Assembly (NCBI GenBank): GCA_027486895.1
Contig: JAIXOE010000037.1
Span: forward strand, 62,001 to 126,000
DNA: 64,000 bases
Source: Sphingomonadales bacterium
GTDB lineage: Bacteria > Pseudomonadota > Alphaproteobacteria > Sphingomonadales > Sphingomonadaceae
Reading direction: 5' to 3'
Part shown: positions 36,754-46,867 of the stretch, in pieces
Layout: every line of letters begins with the position of its first letter
Position numbering within the stretch: position 1 is the first letter of the stretch
The notes under the pieces: model-generated
Told to the model about the DNA's origin: nothing
Databases searched by the model: none
The model's input: the letters and a program-made list of their open reading frames with translations, nothing else
Translations under genes and position numbers: made by a program

Positions 36754-37213
36754 TCTGACGCATCTGGGTGCTGATGGCGCGGCGCATATGGTGGATGTAT
36801 CCGCCAAAGCTGATACAGCGCGTGAAGCCGTTGCGGAAGGGCGTATTACGATGTCCGCCGAAGCACTTCAGGCTGTGCGTGCTGGCAACCTCAAAAAAGG
36901 CGATGTGCTTGGAACTGCTCGTGTCGCGGGCATCATGGCCGCAAAAAAGACCAGTGAGCTCATACCTCTCTGCCACCCGCTCATGCTCTCCAAAATTGCC
37001 ATCGAATTTGATTTTGAAGACCACGGCATTCGGGCAGAGGCGCGTGTGCGCTTGAATGGCCCGACGGGTGTCGAGATGGAAGCCTTAACCGCCGTATCAG
37101 TTGCCTTGCTCACACTTTACGACATGGCCAAGGCGCTGGATAAATTGATGGTCATTTCCGGCATCCGGTTGCTGTCCAAAACGGGCGGTAAATCTGGTGA
37201 CTGGCACGCATGA
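36746..37213 (+). CDS. moaC: Cyclic pyranopterin monophosphate synthase
   Basis: MoaC, 155 residues, carries out the second half of the first step of molybdenum cofactor synthesis together with MoaA. Family motifs: [32 protein letters not shown] with the catalytic residues, and [23 protein letters not shown]. It begins inside the end of trpC, and its stop overlaps the moeA start (ATGA). Confidence 0.97.
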   Translation: MADLTHLGADGAAHMVDVSAKADTAREAVAEGRITMSAEALQAVRAGNLKKGDVLGTARVAGIMAAKKTSELIPLCHPLMLSKIAIEFDFEDHGIRAEARVRLNGPTGVEMEALTAVSVALLTLYDMAKALDKLMVISGIRLLSKTGGKSGDWHA

Positions 37214-38391
37214 TTTCGGTCACCGAAGCGCAAGCCAGATTATTACAGCTGGCTACGCCATTGCCGTCCATCGAATTAGAACTTGCCAAGGCCGCGCGGC
37301 ATTATCTGCATGGCCCGCTCGTCTCTCTACGTACGCAGCCAGCGGCGGATCTTTCTGCGATGGACGGATTTGCAGTTTCGTCCACTGAATTTCCGGGGCC
37401 GTGGCACGTAATCGGCGAAAGCGCGGCTGGCCGGCCATTTGCAGGAACACTCAATTCAGGCGAAGCCGTCCGCATATTTACCGGTGGACATGTTCCTGCT
37501 GGCGCGGATGCAATCCTGATTCAGGAAGATGCCGCACGCGACGATGACCAATTATCTGCCGTCAATGGCGATGCACTTGCATATGGGCGCCATGTCCGAA
37601 AAGCGGGAAGCGATTTTTCGGAAAGAGATCAAATTCTCGAATCAGGCACGCTTCTGGAGGCCGGACCTATCGCCCTCGCCGCGATGGCGGGTCATGGAAC
37701 CGTTCATGTCGGTCGCTGGCCGCGCGTTACCATCGTGGCCACTGGAGACGAACTCATGCCCCCCGGGGCAGATTGCAGTCCAGCGCATATACCCTCGTCG
37801 AACAGCCCCATGTTACATACGATGCTATCAAGCATGCCATGCGAAATCGCCGATGCCGGCATCATCCGGGATAACTTGTCCGAACTGGAGAGCAGGCTGC
37901 GGATGCTCGCGCAAACTTCGGACATTATCGTAACGACTGGCGGTGCCTCAGTTGGCGACCATGATCTGGTCCAAACGGCGCTTTTCAATATCGGCGCAGA
38001 TATGGATTTTTGGAAGGTGGCCATGCGCCCCGGGAAACCCATCATGGCGGGAAAAATCGGCGATACTATTGTGCTTGGCCTGCCTGGAAACCCGTCATCA
38101 GCTTTCGTAACGGCCTTTTTGTTCCTGCTTCCACTCGTACGGCATATGGCGGGCGCCCCCGCGCCATTTCCGGAGCTTTTTGAAGCCCCCGTTGCAATCG
38201 CATTGCCCGCTGGCGGCAGCAGGACAGAGTATTTGCGGGCAAAGGTGGACGATGCGCTCATTACGCCTTTCCGGGCGCAAGATAGCGGCATGGTGTTGCC
38301 GCTGTCCCAAAGCAACGCGTTGATCGTTCACGAAACAAATGCTCCGGCAAAGCCGGCGGGCGCTTCGGTTCATTACCATCGCGTCGCTTGA
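37210..38391 (+). CDS. moeA: Molybdopterin molybdenumtransferase
   Basis: The 393-residue protein inserts molybdate into adenylylated molybdopterin. SAMDGFAV near residue 50, [25 protein letters not shown], the molybdopterin-binding [13 protein letters not shown] (about 240) and [12 protein letters not shown] followed by [16 protein letters not shown] are all typical. Together with moaC here and moaB at 15.4 kb, the window covers three of the cofactor steps. Confidence 0.96.
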   Translation: MISVTEAQARLLQLATPLPSIELELAKAARHYLHGPLVSLRTQPAADLSAMDGFAVSSTEFPGPWHVIGESAAGRPFAGTLNSGEAVRIFTGGHVPAGADAILIQEDAARDDDQLSAVNGDALAYGRHVRKAGSDFSERDQILESGTLLEAGPIALAAMAGHGTVHVGRWPRVTIVATGDELMPPGADCSPAHIPSSNSPMLHTMLSSMPCEIADAGIIRDNLSELESRLRMLAQTSDIIVTTGGASVGDHDLVQTALFNIGADMDFWKVAMRPGKPIMAGKIGDTIVLGLPGNPSSAFVTAFLFLLPLVRHMAGAPAPFPELFEAPVAIALPAGGSRTEYLRAKVDDALITPFRAQDSGMVLPLSQSNALIVHETNAPAKPAGASVHYHRVA

Positions 38392-38420
38392 GCATACATG
38401 ACTGCAAAATGCGTTTGTTC

Positions 38421-38449
38421 TTGACCTAACCGCATTTGTTCTCTAATCG
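38421..38449 (+). promoter_or_regulatory. lexA promoter
   Basis: TTGACC (38421-38426), a 17-base spacer and TAATCG (38444-38449). The -10 element lies within the LexA operators described next, as expected for an autoregulated gene. Transcription would start near 38456. Confidence 0.5.
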
Positions 38450-38463
38450 TTCTTCTCATGTTC
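38438..38463 (+). promoter_or_regulatory. Two overlapping LexA boxes (GTTC-N7-GTTC-N7-GTTC)
   Basis: GTTC at 38438, 38449 and 38460, each separated by exactly seven bases (TCTAATC and TTCTCAT). This gives two consecutive alphaproteobacterial LexA boxes that share the middle GTTC. They cover the -10 region and the expected start of transcription of lexA. A further GTTC at 38417 precedes the -35 element. Confidence 0.87.
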
Positions 38464-38483
38464 AACATGATGGAACCCTGAAT

Positions 38484-39170
38484 ATGCTCACAGCCAAACA
38501 GCATGAACTGCTTGTGTTCATTAACCAGCGACTTGATGAAAGCGGTATTTCGCCCTCATTCGAAGAAATGAAGGAAGCGCTGGATTTGAAAAGCAAATCA
38601 GGCGTGCATCGGTTGATTGGTGCTTTGGAAGAGCGGGGCTTTATCCGCCGCCTCGCCAACCGCGCCCGCGCGCTTGAGGTAATGAAGCTGCCTGAGGGCG
38701 GTAACATGCGCAGCGATAATGTTACGAAACTGGCGCCCGCTATTGCTGGCAACAAGGCGCAGGTTAATCTGCCCGTTGCCGCAAATGACGTCATGGAAAT
38801 ACCGCTACATGGCAAAATCGCCGCTGGTGTCCCAATTGAAGCGTTGGAAGGGCAAAGTTCCTTGTCTGTGCCAATGGCGCTTTTGGGCGCTGGCGAGCAT
38901 TATGCGCTTGAGGTGTCGGGTGACTCAATGATCGAGGCTGGGATATTGGATGGTGATTATGCACTCATCCGTAAAGCCACGACCGCGCGCGACGGCGAGA
39001 TTGTGGTAGCACTGGTGCGCGGCGAAGAAGCGACGCTTAAATATCTGCGCCGCGAGGGTCAGCAAATCCGGTTGGATCCCGCCAATAGCACCTATGAACC
39101 GCAATATTATGCACAGCATGAAGTTGAGGTACAGGGAAAGCTTGCGGGCCTATTACGCAGATATCATTGA
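38484..39170 (+). CDS. lexA: SOS repressor LexA
   Basis: The protein has 228 residues. The winged-helix DNA-binding domain (1-65) starts [13 protein letters not shown] with [24 protein letters not shown]. After a linker comes the Ala114-Gly115 self-cleavage site in [11 protein letters not shown]. The catalytic Ser148 is in [20 protein letters not shown], and the Lys is about 186 in EATLKYL. RecA-stimulated cleavage relieves repression of DNA-repair genes. ATG 38484 is chosen because the track start at 38436 lies within the operator. Its stop overlaps that of the convergent comEC gene. Confidence 0.97.
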   Translation: MLTAKQHELLVFINQRLDESGISPSFEEMKEALDLKSKSGVHRLIGALEERGFIRRLANRARALEVMKLPEGGNMRSDNVTKLAPAIAGNKAQVNLPVAANDVMEIPLHGKIAAGVPIEALEGQSSLSVPMALLGAGEHYALEVSGDSMIEAGILDGDYALIRKATTARDGEIVVALVRGEEATLKYLRREGQQIRLDPANSTYEPQYYAQHEVEVQGKLAGLLRRYH

Positions 39171-41278
39171 TCTAAATTGTTGTTCTGCCGCGCGATTTTG
39201 GCGGCATGAACCCATGGCATATGCGCGCGATTTTCATTAGCGGTAATCACGCGCTGGTCTGCCAAATATATAGCAAGGCCGCCGGTCTGTTCTAGCAGCG
39301 CGCGATCAGCTTTCATCCACTTGGGCTGGCACGTTTTCGGTAACCAGCGGTCGCTAATGACGATGTCGACACGCTTGCAGGCTGCAGCCATCTCCATATT
39401 GGGGACTTGATAGGCCGTTCGCGTGGCTAATATCGTCCATGTTCGGTTGTGTGCAGCAACCGATATAATGCAATTGTCAGGAGAGCACCTTGCCCCCGGC
39501 CACTTTTCAATCGGCGTGGCAACAGCATTGCTTCCCGCCTTTTCCGATATCATGTCCCGAACAAAGTCACCGGCCTTACCGCGCAATAGAGCAACTTCTC
39601 CGTCGGCAGTTACGAAAGCGAGATGCTTTCCGTCACCTGTGACTAAGATATTTGGACGGGGAGCCAATATCATGCCGGCAATACCGATAAGGAAAATTGG
39701 AATGCCGACATAACGGATGTTGGTTTGAAGAAGGCCAAATATCAGTGCACCTGCCCAAAATGCGGAAAAAGACCAGATCGGCATTTCAGGCATCATAGAT
39801 ACCGCGCCCGGTAGCCCGCTGACAAAATGTGCTAACGCCAATATCGCTGAAATCCCCTGCCCAGCCAGCCACCAAAATGGCAGGCCAAGCCCAACCAAAT
39901 CGAGGGCAAGTGCCAATGCTTCCAATGGCATAATAACAAAAGTCGTCATGGGGATGGCAATGACATTGGCAAAAGCCCCATAAAGCCCCGTCTTATGGAA
40001 ATGGAACAACGCGATCGGCGCCAAGACGATTTCGAATGCGAGCCCAGTACGCACCAGCGAAGCAACGCCACGCCCCAGACGGCGAATTCTAGACTCGTCC
40101 CGCCGCTCGGTAAATCGCTTCACCACCGGCAATTCGTGGATGATGACAATGGTGGCGACTGCCGCGAAGCTAAGCTGAAAACTTGGCCCGGCCATTGCCT
40201 CAGGCCAAAACAGGAGCACACACAGAGCACCAAACGCAACCAACCGCAAGGTGAGCGCTTCCCTCCCCAAAGCCAACGCGACAAGCACAAGAAGCGCTGC
40301 AATGCAGGACCTTATCGTCGGGACTTCGGCGCCAGTTAAAAGGGTATAAGCCAGCGCACCCGTTGCAGCAGCGGCAGCAGCACAAATAGGCACCGAAACG
40401 CGCAAGGCGAGCCAAGATGACAATGACATCAACCGACTGACCGCGATGAAAATAAATCCAACGACGGCAGTGACGTGAAGCCCGCTGATCGACAGCAGAT
40501 GCGCCAACCCACTGTCGCGCATCGCTTGTGCATCCGCTTCGCTGATATGACCTTGGTCACCCGTCACAAGCGCAGCGCCGATTGCACCGGCATTTCCCGC
40601 CATGGACGTCAAAATATGCTGCGTGAGTTGTTCCCGTTTGGCCGAAAAAACAGTATTGGTATTTGCGGGCTTAATGAGGGTTACGGTTCCCAATGCAGAC
40701 CCGGTTGCGCCAATCTGCTGGAACCAGGCCCGACGCGCAAAATCATATCCTCCAGGCAAGGTTGGACCAGCAGGCGGCATCAACCGCGCACGCAATCTGA
40801 TCACCGCGCCTGACTGGAACACTGGCTGAAATTGTTCTGGGGTAAGGTTGACGCGAACGATTGCAGGTAATCCAGCCTCGGCGCTCGTAACAAGACGCAG
40901 CCGAACGACCTCCCGGGCCGAGATATTCTCCACGGCTTCAATCCGGCCATAAAACTCGCCAATCCATATTTTGCCAAGCACGGGCGCTGCCACGGTCGCG
41001 GATTTCAGGCTAATAAGCCCAAAACCAAACGAGACGGTGATTGCGGCAATACCTAAAACTTGCCGACAGCGGCTATGCGGCCTCGCCAAAAATGCGAACA
41101 GCACAAGCGCGAGCGCAAGTAACAACAATCCTGGAATCGCCGAAGCTCCACCAAATTGCCAAATGGCCACCCCAATTCCAATACCCACGGGCAACCACAG
41201 GGGCAGCTGATCACGTTCGCGATCAAGCCAGTTTTCGAGGACACCACCCCACATACCGCCCGCGCGTGCGCTAGCCAT
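39164..41278 (-). CDS. ComEC/Rec2 family DNA-uptake channel protein
   Basis: The protein has about 704 residues. N-terminal helices are followed by a DUF4131-like OB-fold region (about 80-210) and the Competence domain with many helices, including [19 protein letters not shown] (about residue 270), [22 protein letters not shown] and [17 protein letters not shown] soluble C-terminal part resembles a metallo-beta-lactamase remnant without the HxHxDH motif. It would carry single-stranded DNA through the inner membrane, but no other competence gene is near. Start is uncertain: GTG 41314, ATG 41278 (used here) or ATG 41257. Confidence 0.88.
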   Translation of the reverse strand: MASARAGGMWGGVLENWLDRERDQLPLWLPVGIGIGVAIWQFGGASAIPGLLLLALALVLFAFLARPHSRCRQVLGIAAITVSFGFGLISLKSATVAAPVLGKIWIGEFYGRIEAVENISAREVVRLRLVTSAEAGLPAIVRVNLTPEQFQPVFQSGAVIRLRARLMPPAGPTLPGGYDFARRAWFQQIGATGSALGTVTLIKPANTNTVFSAKREQLTQHILTSMAGNAGAIGAALVTGDQGHISEADAQAMRDSGLAHLLSISGLHVTAVVGFIFIAVSRLMSLSSWLALRVSVPICAAAAAATGALAYTLLTGAEVPTIRSCIAALLVLVALALGREALTLRLVAFGALCVLLFWPEAMAGPSFQLSFAAVATIVIIHELPVVKRFTERRDESRIRRLGRGVASLVRTGLAFEIVLAPIALFHFHKTGLYGAFANVIAIPMTTFVIMPLEALALALDLVGLGLPFWWLAGQGISAILALAHFVSGLPGAVSMMPEMPIWSFSAFWAGALIFGLLQTNIRYVGIPIFLIGIAGMILAPRPNILVTGDGKHLAFVTADGEVALLRGKAGDFVRDMISEKAGSNAVATPIEKWPGARCSPDNCIISVAAHNRTWTILATRTAYQVPNMEMAAACKRVDIVISDRWLPKTCQPKWMKADRALLEQTGGLAIYLADQRVITANENRAHMPWVHAAKIARQNNNLDQ

Positions 41279-41564
41279 ATTGTTGAGGGTCAAAATGTTC
41301 GATATCCCCGCCACAATGGCTGTGTACCATCAATGCGGAGCGTGGCAAATAACGCACTAATTTTCGGCTATTGTTTGCCTTGACGACCGCTAAATTTGCT
41401 ACCATTGGGCTAGCCAACGACAAAGCCATTTTCTCCCCATGAAATAGTGGCATTTGAAGGGCTGAAAGCAGTCGCAAACGACGTTTTGAGCGTCCTGTGT
41501 CTTAAACGGAAATATGCCCAATTGGGCAGCCCGCTTTTCGGGTAGCAATGTATGGAGTTTGAAA
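41279..41564. other. Divergent intergenic region between comEC and gltA
   Basis: These 286 bases must contain promoters for both genes. For gltA the best -35 is TTGACG at 41380-41385, without a good -10 at the correct distance. A small hairpin CCCG-CTTTT-CGGG occurs at 41531-41543, close to the gltA start. I see no conserved regulator site and no small ORF worth calling. Confidence 0.4.
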
Positions 41565-42851
41565 ATGGCCGAGAATAACGCAACTCTTACCGTTGGCGAA
41601 ACCAGCTTTGATTTGCCGATCATGAAGGGTTCGGAAGGACCCGACGTTATCGATATCCGTAAATTATATGCAGTGTCGGATCATTTCACCTTTGATCCTG
41701 GCTTCACGTCAACCGCGAGCTGCGAATCTGCCCTGACCTTCATCGATGGTGACGAGGGCATCCTTTTGCACCGGGGCTATTCCATCGAAGAACTTTCCGA
41801 ACAGTCGAGCTTCATGGAAGTGTCTTATCTGTTGTTGAATGGCGAATTGCCAACGAAGGCGCAGCTTGACCAGTTCAGCCATACCATTTCGCGTCACACC
41901 ATGCTGCACGAGCAGTTAGCGACATTCTACCGCGGCTTCCGCCGTGATGCACATCCAATGGCGATTATGTGCGGTGTAGTTGGCGCGCTTTCAGCATTTT
42001 ATCATGACTCCACTGACATCAGCGATCCGACGCACCGCATGATTTCGAGCCATCGTTTGATTGCCAAAATGCCAACAATCGCCGCAATGGCGTATAAATA
42101 TTCGGTCGGTCAGCCATTTGTCTATCCAGACAATAGCCTGTCATACACCGGCAACTTCCTGCGGATGACCTTTGGCGTTCCCGCTGAAGAATATGTTGTG
42201 AACCCAGTCATCGAACGCGCGATGGACCGGATATTCATCCTCCACGCCGACCATGAACAAAACGCCTCGACATCGACGGTGCGTCTTGCCGGATCATCGG
42301 GTGCAAATCCGTTTGCATGTATTGCGGCGGGCATTGCATGCCTCTGGGGCCCGGCACATGGCGGCGCTAACGAAGCTGCACTTAACATGCTGCGCGAAAT
42401 CGGCACCCCAGACCGTATTCCGCATTACATTGAGCGCGCAAAGGACAAGAATGATCCATTCCGCCTGATGGGCTTTGGACATCGTGTTTATAAAAACTAC
42501 GATCCGCGCGCTTCGGTCATGCAAAAGACGGTACGTGAGGTTCTGACCGAACTGAACATTACTGACCCAATCTTTGATGTTGCGATGCAGCTTGAAGAAA
42601 TGGCGCTAAATGATCCATATTTCATCGAAAAGAAGCTGTTCCCGAACGTAGATTTCTACTCAGGCATCATTTTGTCGGCGATTGGTTTCCCGACTGAAAT
42701 GTTCACAGTGTTGTTTGCACTTTCGCGCACCGTGGGTTGGGTTGCGCAGTGGAATGAAATGATTTCCGATCCGGCTCAAAAAATCGGTCGCCCGCGCCAG
42801 TTGTACACTGGGCCAAACCACCGCCCATATCCGGGCCTCGCCCAGCGTTAA
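41565..42851 (+). CDS. gltA: Citrate synthase
   Basis: This is a 428-residue hexameric-type (type II) citrate synthase of the TCA cycle. [50 protein letters not shown], the catalytic histidine in [24 protein letters not shown] and the catalytic aspartate region [10 protein letters not shown] are present in order. The ATG at 41565 has GGAG seven bases upstream. Its stop directly abuts the stop of the convergent kinase-like gene. Confidence 0.98.
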   Translation: MAENNATLTVGETSFDLPIMKGSEGPDVIDIRKLYAVSDHFTFDPGFTSTASCESALTFIDGDEGILLHRGYSIEELSEQSSFMEVSYLLLNGELPTKAQLDQFSHTISRHTMLHEQLATFYRGFRRDAHPMAIMCGVVGALSAFYHDSTDISDPTHRMISSHRLIAKMPTIAAMAYKYSVGQPFVYPDNSLSYTGNFLRMTFGVPAEEYVVNPVIERAMDRIFILHADHEQNASTSTVRLAGSSGANPFACIAAGIACLWGPAHGGANEAALNMLREIGTPDRIPHYIERAKDKNDPFRLMGFGHRVYKNYDPRASVMQKTVREVLTELNITDPIFDVAMQLEEMALNDPYFIEKKLFPNVDFYSGIILSAIGFPTEMFTVLFALSRTVGWVAQWNEMISDPAQKIGRPRQLYTGPNHRPYPGLAQR

Positions 42852-44198
42852 TTATTGTGGAAGGCGGAGCGTGAATTTAGCGCCTCCGCCTTTTGCATCC
42901 TCAACGGTTAAATCGCCGCCCATCGCACGTGCAAGACGTCGTGATATGTAAAGACCTAGGCCGCTTCCGCCATCGCCGGTGCGCCCCAGGCGCTCGAATT
43001 TCGCAAAGATGCGTTCGTGGTTATCCATGCCAACGCCCGAACCTTGGTCCGCCACAGATATACGCGCACATCCATCCCCGGCGCCGACTTCAACCCGTAT
43101 TTCGGTTCCGTCGGGCGAATATCGTATTGCATTGGTAATCAGGTTTAACATTACTTGCAGCACGCGCCTGAATTCGGCGTTGGCCGGGACGTGCGTTTGG
43201 TCATCAGGCACTACGAGGGTAATGCTGTGATCTGCGGCCTTTAACGCGAGCAAACCAGCAGCACGCCGCGCAACATCGCCTAACTCTATCTCGTCCTTTG
43301 CCGTCGCAAAGCCCGGTCGCTCGACAGCCTCTAAATCGCCAAGATCCTCCACCAGCGCCGTCAGGTGCCGCGCCGCATTGGCGATATCGCGTGCATATGA
43401 CGCATAGTTTTCACGGATCGGGCCTAACAATTCGCTCCCAATCGTTTCTGCATTGGCAATGATACGGTTCAACGGCTGCCGGAGGACCGGAGCAAGCTGA
43501 TTCCCAAAAAGCGCACCCGGCGTTGATTGGTCGCCGCCTAGGCCGGTCGGACCAACAATTTTCTCATTCTGCGCAAAAAACAGTGTGTAGCCAGAAACCT
43601 CGCCGTCGGTATTGCGTTCCGCCTGCCCCCACACCAACATGTTGCCATCGTTGAGCGTCGTAACGTTCCGCCGGCTGATCGGAAGGAATTTTTCGACATT
43701 TTGGAATTGCGCAAATTGCTCCGTCCCAAAAAACCTTTCGAGTATAATTTTGGCCGAAGAACCGAAATCTGCGGGCCTTACGATGTCTTCGACGGGTCCG
43801 CGGGCATCAACTAGCCGCAAGGCTCTGTCGAATCCAAGCCTGACTGGTTCTTGACCTTGATCAGGCCAGACAGCCTGCAATTTTGAACTGGCAGCAACAT
43901 TTTCAATTTTGCGCCAACTCAAGATGGAGAGTTTAACTTCATTGTCAGAAGGCTCGGCTTCCACCCACAATTCCAGATTATCCGCACCATCCGAAACTCG
44001 AACAGCGCGTGCTAGCCGCATGCGAAGACTTACCACCATCTGTGTGAGGCTCAGCAAAGCTGGACAAGCAACTATACCGCCAAGCTCGCCCCCTGCCCTC
44101 AAATGAAGCTGCTCCAAGGCGTCGTCCGCACGCAACAACATGCCCTCGTGCGAAACCTCGCCTGTGACGGCGCGTGTTAAAGGCGCTGTACCGTTCAT
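42852..44198 (-). CDS. Histidine-kinase-like protein without the phospho-accepting histidine
   Basis: The protein has 448 residues and no membrane helix. An N-terminal region of about 220 residues, possibly PAS-like, has no recognised sensor motif. Where the dimerisation H-box should read SHELRTPLN the sequence is APVLRQPLN (about residue 236), so the histidine is replaced by proline. The ATP-binding domain is intact: N-box LNLITNAIRYSP (about 352), G1 DQGSGVG (about 384), F-box FAKFERLG and G2 GSGLGLYISRRLARAMGG (about 412). It may bind ATP and act as a pseudokinase. ATG 44198 overlaps the DUF2336 stop as ATGA. Confidence 0.82.
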   Translation of the reverse strand: MNGTAPLTRAVTGEVSHEGMLLRADDALEQLHLRAGGELGGIVACPALLSLTQMVVSLRMRLARAVRVSDGADNLELWVEAEPSDNEVKLSILSWRKIENVAASSKLQAVWPDQGQEPVRLGFDRALRLVDARGPVEDIVRPADFGSSAKIILERFFGTEQFAQFQNVEKFLPISRRNVTTLNDGNMLVWGQAERNTDGEVSGYTLFFAQNEKIVGPTGLGGDQSTPGALFGNQLAPVLRQPLNRIIANAETIGSELLGPIRENYASYARDIANAARHLTALVEDLGDLEAVERPGFATAKDEIELGDVARRAAGLLALKAADHSITLVVPDDQTHVPANAEFRRVLQVMLNLITNAIRYSPDGTEIRVEVGAGDGCARISVADQGSGVGMDNHERIFAKFERLGRTGDGGSGLGLYISRRLARAMGGDLTVEDAKGGGAKFTLRLPQ

Positions 44199-45145
44199 GT
44201 TTTGCAGAAGCTTAGAAACGCCAACCGCGCGGCAGACCATTTGTTGAGCTGTTCGCGTGCCATTTCACGAATGATATGTACGTATTCAGACTCAAACAGC
44301 ACAGCTTCGCGTGGCAAGAGGATTTGCCCCCTCAAAGCAATCATGGTCTGCAGAGCTTCATCCTTGGGAACACCGTCGGCTGCCAGCAAAACCATCATCG
44401 GAAATGCAGATTCAAAATCTATCATCCGCAGAATATGATCATGTCCGATATTCAGGTCAGCGCTGAGTTGAGCCACGAAAAGATGAATCCCGGCATAATG
44501 CGGGTTCGACAGCGAAACTTTGGCCTCGTTACCGATAAAATGCGCAATTTTTCGTGCCGATGCCGGAGCTGTGTGCGCTTCGTCATAGCTTGAAATCAGC
44601 AAACGCGCTTTATTGATCACCTCATCAGACCGGCTGCCCGACAAGACCTCAAGCGCGGCAACAATCCGCCAGCAAACCTTGTATAGAAGTTCAGGCGGCA
44701 GCGTCAGATAAGACCGACCCTGCGCCCGCAATTGCAAGCTATCGGCAGCAAGCAACGCTTGTGCTGCGTGGGCTACGCTTTCGTCTGCATGATCCAGCAA
44801 TTCAACGGCGAATTCAGAGAAGCCACCCCCAAGCCGGGCAATCAGATTGTCTTCAGCGACACGCGCGAGCGCGAAGTCCACTATGTCCGGTTCGCGCAAA
44901 AAACCTGACCGCGCAAGCAATGGTCCAGTAATTGATTCTGGGGTGGCACCCTGCAACCGTGCCTCGATATCGCGCACGATTTGCAGCAATTTTACCGAAA
45001 CTGCGCTGATCGTGGCTTCTGACGGTGTATGCACGGCGGACGGAAATATGATTGATGCGACGTCTTGGCACAACGCATCAACATCGCGCGCATGAAACGA
45101 CGCGATTGAAAGCAAATCATCTTGAGGGCCGAGCAAACCGTCCAA
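44195..45145 (-). CDS. DUF2336 domain-containing protein
   Basis: The 316 residues are almost all helical and soluble. The repeats look HEAT-like, for example LARSGFLREPDIVDFALARVAEDNLIARLGG and ELLDHADESVAHAAQALLAA, with a C-terminal half that matches my memory of DUF2336 proteins in alphaproteobacteria. No catalytic motif is seen. It starts at TTG 45145; an in-frame five-codon ORF (ATG AAC AGC ACT GGA TAG) ends just before this codon. It is translationally coupled to the kinase-like gene, so the two products probably act together. Confidence 0.78.
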   Translation of the reverse strand: MDGLLGPQDDLLSIASFHARDVDALCQDVASIIFPSAVHTPSEATISAVSVKLLQIVRDIEARLQGATPESITGPLLARSGFLREPDIVDFALARVAEDNLIARLGGGFSEFAVELLDHADESVAHAAQALLAADSLQLRAQGRSYLTLPPELLYKVCWRIVAALEVLSGSRSDEVINKARLLISSYDEAHTAPASARKIAHFIGNEAKVSLSNPHYAGIHLFVAQLSADLNIGHDHILRMIDFESAFPMMVLLAADGVPKDEALQTMIALRGQILLPREAVLFESEYVHIIREMAREQLNKWSAARLAFLSFCKT

Positions 45146-45201
45146 AGCCTATCCAGTGCTGTTCATGGCGGCCGTTATAGGTTTTTTCGGTTAACGCCGC
45201 T

Positions 45202-46428
45202 TTAAGCCTGATCGGCCTTTTTATCTGGGCCGCTATCGTAGCATGCAAACATAAACACGCTTAATTGTGCAACCATAATCCATTGCAAAGCATAAGTGAA
45301 ACCGAGCACGGCAGTGCCAACAATGGCTAAAATGGACAGCATTGCAGCCGACCGGAGAAGCCCATAAGCCCAATGGGGCAAAGAAACGCGCATGCTGATA
45401 AACGCAATGGAGGCCACAGCAAAGGCCGCAAAGAGGCCGTCGCTGGTGTAAGAGGTGTCCATATAGGCGGCGCCAAACATCGCGATTACGAGCAGCACCA
45501 ACGTCACAGTAGTCAGGCTAGGGATTTTCCCTCGGCCATTCGGATCGTCTGTTGCTGCAAGGCGCAGGGAATTGGCGACGACAGCTGCAAATGCCGCGCC
45601 AGTTGCTGCCAGGGCATAGCCCGACACGCCGAGCGCGATTGCGCCAAATGCAAAAATCGGACCCGCAAATTTGACGAGCTTCAGTGCGATCGGACTTTGC
45701 CAGATGAAGGGAACCAACTTCGCGGATGCCGGCCCCAAAACCCGTGCTTCAACCATACCAGGCTGACTTGCGACCCGTCTGCGCAATATCTGTTTGTTAA
45801 GCTGGACAAAATCCTGCGGGCCTTGGACAATATTCAGGGTTCCGTTGTTGACATGCTGTTGCGACAAAAGTCTCAACGGCACATTTGCGAGGATTGCCTG
45901 CCGCAAAAGGGAGGAAATGATGCTCCAGTCTTCGGGCAGATCTTTAAGCATCGATATCGTGCTTGCACTGACGACCGAGATACCCGCCCAGCGGGTATTC
46001 AAATCGATCCGTTCGAAAAGGCTATTTTCATCACGCCCGTCAAGCGTAGCTACGAAGTTATCCGCCGATTTCGCAAGCGTCTCAACAAAGTCGGGTTGAA
46101 CATATAGCTGCCCAGACTGAACCCAAACGCGATCATCAAGCTTTAAATAGCGCTGGATGTCCGCACCCGTACGCACGAAATCTACGAGGATATCTTGCTG
46201 GCGGCATTGGTCAGCCAAGGCCAGCATTGCCCCATCGACATTTTCGACTTCAACGAGAAACCGTGAAATGCCAGCACGACACAGTGTTTTAATCTGATAC
46301 GCGACAAGCGATCCCCCCGCCAACTCGGTATTCCCCCTGTCGGTGGGCGCGGACGACGTTGATACATCGCCACCTGTGACGGAGAGCAGAGCAACAGACG
46401 GTTTTTCGGGAAAGCGGACGGACACCAT
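45202..46428 (-). CDS. Nucleotidyltransferase-like membrane protein of unknown function
   Basis: The protein has 408 residues. The N-terminal 210 residues resemble a sugar-nucleotidyltransferase fold (ELAGGSLVAYQIKTLCRAGISRFLVEVE, then VQSGQLYVQPDFVETLA, WAGISVVSAST), but the usual G-x-G-T-R loop and metal aspartates are not recognisable. The C-terminal half has about five to six helices without the DGxxAR...GxxxD motif of CDP-alcohol phosphotransferases, the enzymes to which such domains are sometimes fused. It may be a degenerate form of those bifunctional lipid-headgroup enzymes. The track start is a TTG at 46485; I prefer ATG 46428. The gene lies 60 bases behind the Hpt-like gene. Confidence 0.68.
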   Translation of the reverse strand: MVSVRFPEKPSVALLSVTGGDVSTSSAPTDRGNTELAGGSLVAYQIKTLCRAGISRFLVEVENVDGAMLALADQCRQQDILVDFVRTGADIQRYLKLDDRVWVQSGQLYVQPDFVETLAKSADNFVATLDGRDENSLFERIDLNTRWAGISVVSASTISMLKDLPEDWSIISSLLRQAILANVPLRLLSQQHVNNGTLNIVQGPQDFVQLNKQILRRRVASQPGMVEARVLGPASAKLVPFIWQSPIALKLVKFAGPIFAFGAIALGVSGYALAATGAAFAAVVANSLRLAATDDPNGRGKIPSLTTVTLVLLVIAMFGAAYMDTSYTSDGLFAAFAVASIAFISMRVSLPHWAYGLLRSAAMLSILAIVGTAVLGFTYALQWIMVAQLSVFMFACYDSGPDKKADQA

Positions 46429-46488
46429 AGGCCCGATATGAAGGTTAGCTGTCTTTTGCCAATAAAAATCTACGAAACGACTCAATCA

Positions 46489-46797
46489 TTAAACAATGAA
46501 ATGTTCAATTTCGGATATCGCCTTGTTGAGTTTGCGAATGACAACTGGGTCACCGGGCGCACCTTCGCCTGCTTCGTCAGCCAAAGTCATGATGTGTATC
46601 GCGCCAAAGCTGGCGGCCAAACCTTTTAAACGCCAGCTGGAATATTGCCAATTTGCATCGCAACGCGACCGCGATAACAGGCTGATTTGCCGCTTCGCGC
46701 TTTCAACGAAGGACAAACGCAGTTCCGCCATGAGGGATGCATCATCCCCGACTGCAGCCTTTAACGCTGTGTCAAATTGGCCATAATCCATCGACAT
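46489..46797 (-). CDS. Hpt-like phosphotransfer domain protein lacking the histidine
   Basis: This 102-residue single-domain protein of the four-helix Hpt type shows the expected core pattern xHxLKGxAxxxGA as SWRLKGLAASFGA (about residues 54-66). Tryptophan takes the place of the phospho-accepting histidine. The remaining landmarks, SFVESAKRQISLL before it and LADEAGEGAPGD after it, fit the family. It cannot take part in ordinary phosphorelay and may act as a binding module. It is first in the minus-strand set and divergent from the coiled-coil gene, with a 70-base shared promoter region. Confidence 0.72.
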   Translation of the reverse strand: MSMDYGQFDTALKAAVGDDASLMAELRLSFVESAKRQISLLSRSRCDANWQYSSWRLKGLAASFGAIHIMTLADEAGEGAPGDPVVIRKLNKAISEIEHFIV

Positions 46798-46867
46798 TCC
46801 ACGGGTTTACAACTGATAGTGTTAAGTTTGCGTTTCTCTCTCGCAATAATATGGTAAATACGAAATT

